NCBI GenBank assembly: GCA_013288145.1
Contig: JABDCJ010000079.1
Location: forward strand, 1-7,260
Direction of reading: 5' to 3'
Origin: Nitrososphaerota archaeon
Lineage (GTDB): Archaea; Thermoproteota; Nitrososphaeria; Nitrososphaerales; CADDZS01
Length of the DNA stretch: 7,260 nt
Shown piece by piece: positions 5,581 to 7,260 of this stretch (the first letter of the stretch is position 1; each line of letters begins with the position of its first letter). The notes under the pieces were generated by a model. The model was not told where the DNA came from and ran no database searches. It worked only from the letters and a program-made list of their open reading frames with translations. Position numbers and translations under genes: made by a program.

Positions 5581-7260
5581 CTACCGCACTGTGACACACT
5601 TTGCCAGGTTTCTCGGATAGTCAGGATCCGCTTTCTTTTCCAACGAAGTATAGTATGCGAGCAGTTGAAGTGGCACACTTTCGACAAGTGGGAACATTGC
5701 ATCGTCGACGGTCGGGATCTCGATCCAACTGTCATATATTTCATTATTCACGTTAGAAATTCCGATTATTTTTCCGCCGCGAGCCTTGATCTCGTGTGCG
5801 CCGGTCAGAGTATCCGAGTGTGTGCAGTCGTCCGGATTCACGAGCACGACCGAGACATCTTTGTGCATGAGCGCGAGTGGACCGTGTTTCAGCTCGCCCC
5901 CAGGCAGGCCTTCGGCGTGGATGTACGAGATTTCTTTTATCTTCAATGAACCTTCTAGGGCGATCGGAAAGTGGATGCCACGTCCGAGGATGTAAATGTC
6001 GGTTACTGCTTCCAGATCCTTCGCAATCTGTTTTATCATTGACGCACTGGAGAGAACTTTTGAAACCGCGAGTGAAACCTCCTTGAAATCCGGATCGAAC
6101 TTCCTTCCGGAGAGTTCAGCGGCAAGCCGGTAGAGAATGACCAATTGGGACGTAAAGCTCTTCGTCGCAGCGACCCCAATTTCTGGTCCACAGTGAAGCC
6201 CTATCGAATAAGCCGACTCCCGGAAAAGTGAAGAAGTAAGCGAGTTGACGATAGAGATGATCTCTGCACCATCTTCCTTTGCAAGATTTACCGCGCTCAG
6301 AATATCCGCACTCTCCCCACTCTGGGAAATCGCGAGCAATACTGCATCTTGGTCCAGAAAGTGCGGAAGGAACTGCACTTCGCTTGCAATCATTGGCTCC
6401 GCCCTTTTCTTCGCGTACTTTGAGAGTAAATAGGAACCGATTTGCGCCGCGTGATAGCTAGTTCCACTCCCGGTCAGGTAGAGATTTTTGCACCCGCGTA
6501 GCTGTTCAAGCAGAGACTCCGAATCGTACCATAACGCCTCGGCAGTTCTCAAAATCGTCGAATTCTGTTCGAATATCTCTTTCAAAGTAAAGTGCGAGAA
6601 CTCTCCTTTTTTCACCGTAAGTAGCTCGTGCGCGATCTTCGTCACCGTCGGATTAATAGACTCGCCGTCGAAGTTTAAGATCTCCATACCCGAGGAACCG
6701 ATTATTGCTATTTCTTTATCCCCGAGAAATATTGCATCGTCAGTGTGGTCGGAAAATCCGAGGACGTCACTCGAAAGATAATATGCAGTCTGACCCAAGC
6801 CGACGATAAGAGGTTCCTTGTATCGAGCGGCTGCTATAGTACCGTTTTCAAATATTGCGATGAATGCGAAGCTCCCCTCCAGTCTGGAAAGCGTGCGAAG
6901 CATCGCTTCGCGTATGCTGCCTGTAAGATCAAGATTCTTCTGTAAGAGATTTGCAATCACTTCACTGTCAGTCTGACTCTTGAAGAGGTAACCTTCTCCA
7001 CGAAGCTGTTGTTTTATCGATTGATAGTTGTCGATGATCCCGTTGTGAACTATGGATATCTTCATTGAATTAGAGCAGTGTGGATGTGCGTTCACGATGC
7101 TGACTCCGCCGTGAGTCGCCCATCTGGTGTGCCCGATCCCTATTGTACCAGGCATCGTATGCAGGTGGAGCGATCCATCCACTTCGGCAACCTTGCCGAC
7201 ACCCTTTCTAGTTTCAATTCGGCCGCCGTAAAGCGTAGACACTCCAACACTATCATAGCC
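5581..7260 (-). CDS. glmS: Glutamine--fructose-6-phosphate aminotransferase (isomerizing), 5' end cut by the window
   Basis: GlmS makes glucosamine-6-phosphate from fructose-6-phosphate and glutamine, the first step to UDP-GlcNAc and other amino sugars, in the cytoplasm. The frame is open to the window edge, where it reads GYDSVGVSTLYGG; about 30 N-terminal residues, including the catalytic Cys of the glutaminase domain, lie outside. Counting from the internal GTG at 7242, the glutaminase domain shows GHTRWATHG (37-45), HPH (53-55), VHNGIIDNY (65-73) and the SQTDSEVI element (89-96). The first SIS domain has LTGSGTSYHA (256-265), ISQSGESAD (305-313) and GVAATKSFTSQL (356-367). The second has ALEGSLKIKEISYIHAEG (428-445) and GELKHGPLAL, ending in NLAKCVTVR. 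E437, H453 and K548 match the E. coli catalytic E488, H504 and K603. The visible part is intact to TAG 5581-5583, and total length would be normal for the family. Confidence 0.98.
   Translation of the reverse strand, partial: GYDSVGVSTLYGGRIETRKGVGKVAEVDGSLHLHTMPGTIGIGHTRWATHGGVSIVNAHPHCSNSMKISIVHNGIIDNYQSIKQQLRGEGYLFKSQTDSEVIANLLQKNLDLTGSIREAMLRTLSRLEGSFAFIAIFENGTIAAARYKEPLIVGLGQTAYYLSSDVLGFSDHTDDAIFLGDKEIAIIGSSGMEILNFDGESINPTVTKIAHELLTVKKGEFSHFTLKEIFEQNSTILRTAEALWYDSESLLEQLRGCKNLYLTGSGTSYHAAQIGSYLLSKYAKKRAEPMIASEVQFLPHFLDQDAVLLAISQSGESADILSAVNLAKEDGAEIISIVNSLTSSLFRESAYSIGLHCGPEIGVAATKSFTSQLVILYRLAAELSGRKFDPDFKEVSLAVSKVLSSASMIKQIAKDLEAVTDIYILGRGIHFPIALEGSLKIKEISYIHAEGLPGGELKHGPLALMHKDVSVVLVNPDDCTHSDTLTGAHEIKARGGKIIGISNVNNEIYDSWIEIPTVDDAMFPLVESVPLQLLAYYTSLEKKADPDYPRNLAKCVTVR

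Noticed and set aside
5493..5744. Minus-strand open frame overlapping the glmS end and the gap before the surface protein gene
   Set aside because: It lies mostly out of frame over the conserved GlmS C-terminus; the remainder is AT-rich gap, and no start signal is seen.
5572..5949. Plus-strand open frame of 125 codons over the glmS 3' end
   Set aside because: It is the reverse complement of the conserved second SIS domain of glmS and has no independent support.
7240..7242. GTG at 7242 as the start of glmS
   Set aside because: The frame continues upstream with the conserved GYDSVG segment, so the true start and the catalytic Cys are outside the window.

Overview
The window looks like a piece of an archaeal chromosome, most likely a Nitrososphaeria (Thaumarchaeota, soil ammonia-oxidiser lineage) member. 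The reasons are indirect: several genes can only start at TTG, Shine-Dalgarno sites are mostly absent, TATA-like boxes lie upstream, there is a stand-alone MEDS-type sensory protein, and there are several membrane-anchored, Asn-glycosylation-rich surface proteins whose beta modules share a G-[FY]-T-P ... [FY]-x-x-W/F layout that I associate with this group. No rRNA, tRNA, CRISPR array or insertion sequence is visible, and no gene-free stretch exceeds 300 bases.

Layout, left to right. (1) A VIT1/CCC1-type metal transporter (+, from 70) whose reading frame ends at 723; the expected last membrane helix sits in another frame up to 794, so the gene carries a frameshift. (2) A MEDS-domain sensory protein (-, 1601 to 846), TTG start behind a GGAGG site. 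(3) A spherulin-4/GH135-like secreted or membrane-anchored hydrolase with two C-terminal beta modules (-, 3218 to 1782); an in-frame continuation after its stop codon encodes a hydrophobic helix. (4) A 261-base divergent intergenic region with a perfect 8+8 inverted repeat and a cluster of TCTAG words. (5) A small membrane-anchored protein made almost only of the same kind of beta modules (+, 3480 to 4220). (6) A short convergent gap with a GC-rich hairpin. (7) A surface protein with a signal/anchor, a LamG-like beta domain, a C-terminal helix and an Arg tail (-, 5460 to 4276). (8) The glucosamine-6-phosphate synthase gene glmS (-, 7260 to 5581), whose first codons, including the catalytic cysteine, lie beyond the window.

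Read together, the centre of the window looks like a cell-surface polysaccharide neighbourhood. GlmS feeds amino-sugar synthesis. The spherulin-4 family includes enzymes that cut galactosamine-containing exopolysaccharide. The two flanking surface proteins have sugar-binding-like or adhesion-like folds. That functional link is inference from family membership and proximity, not from anything directly shown by the sequence.
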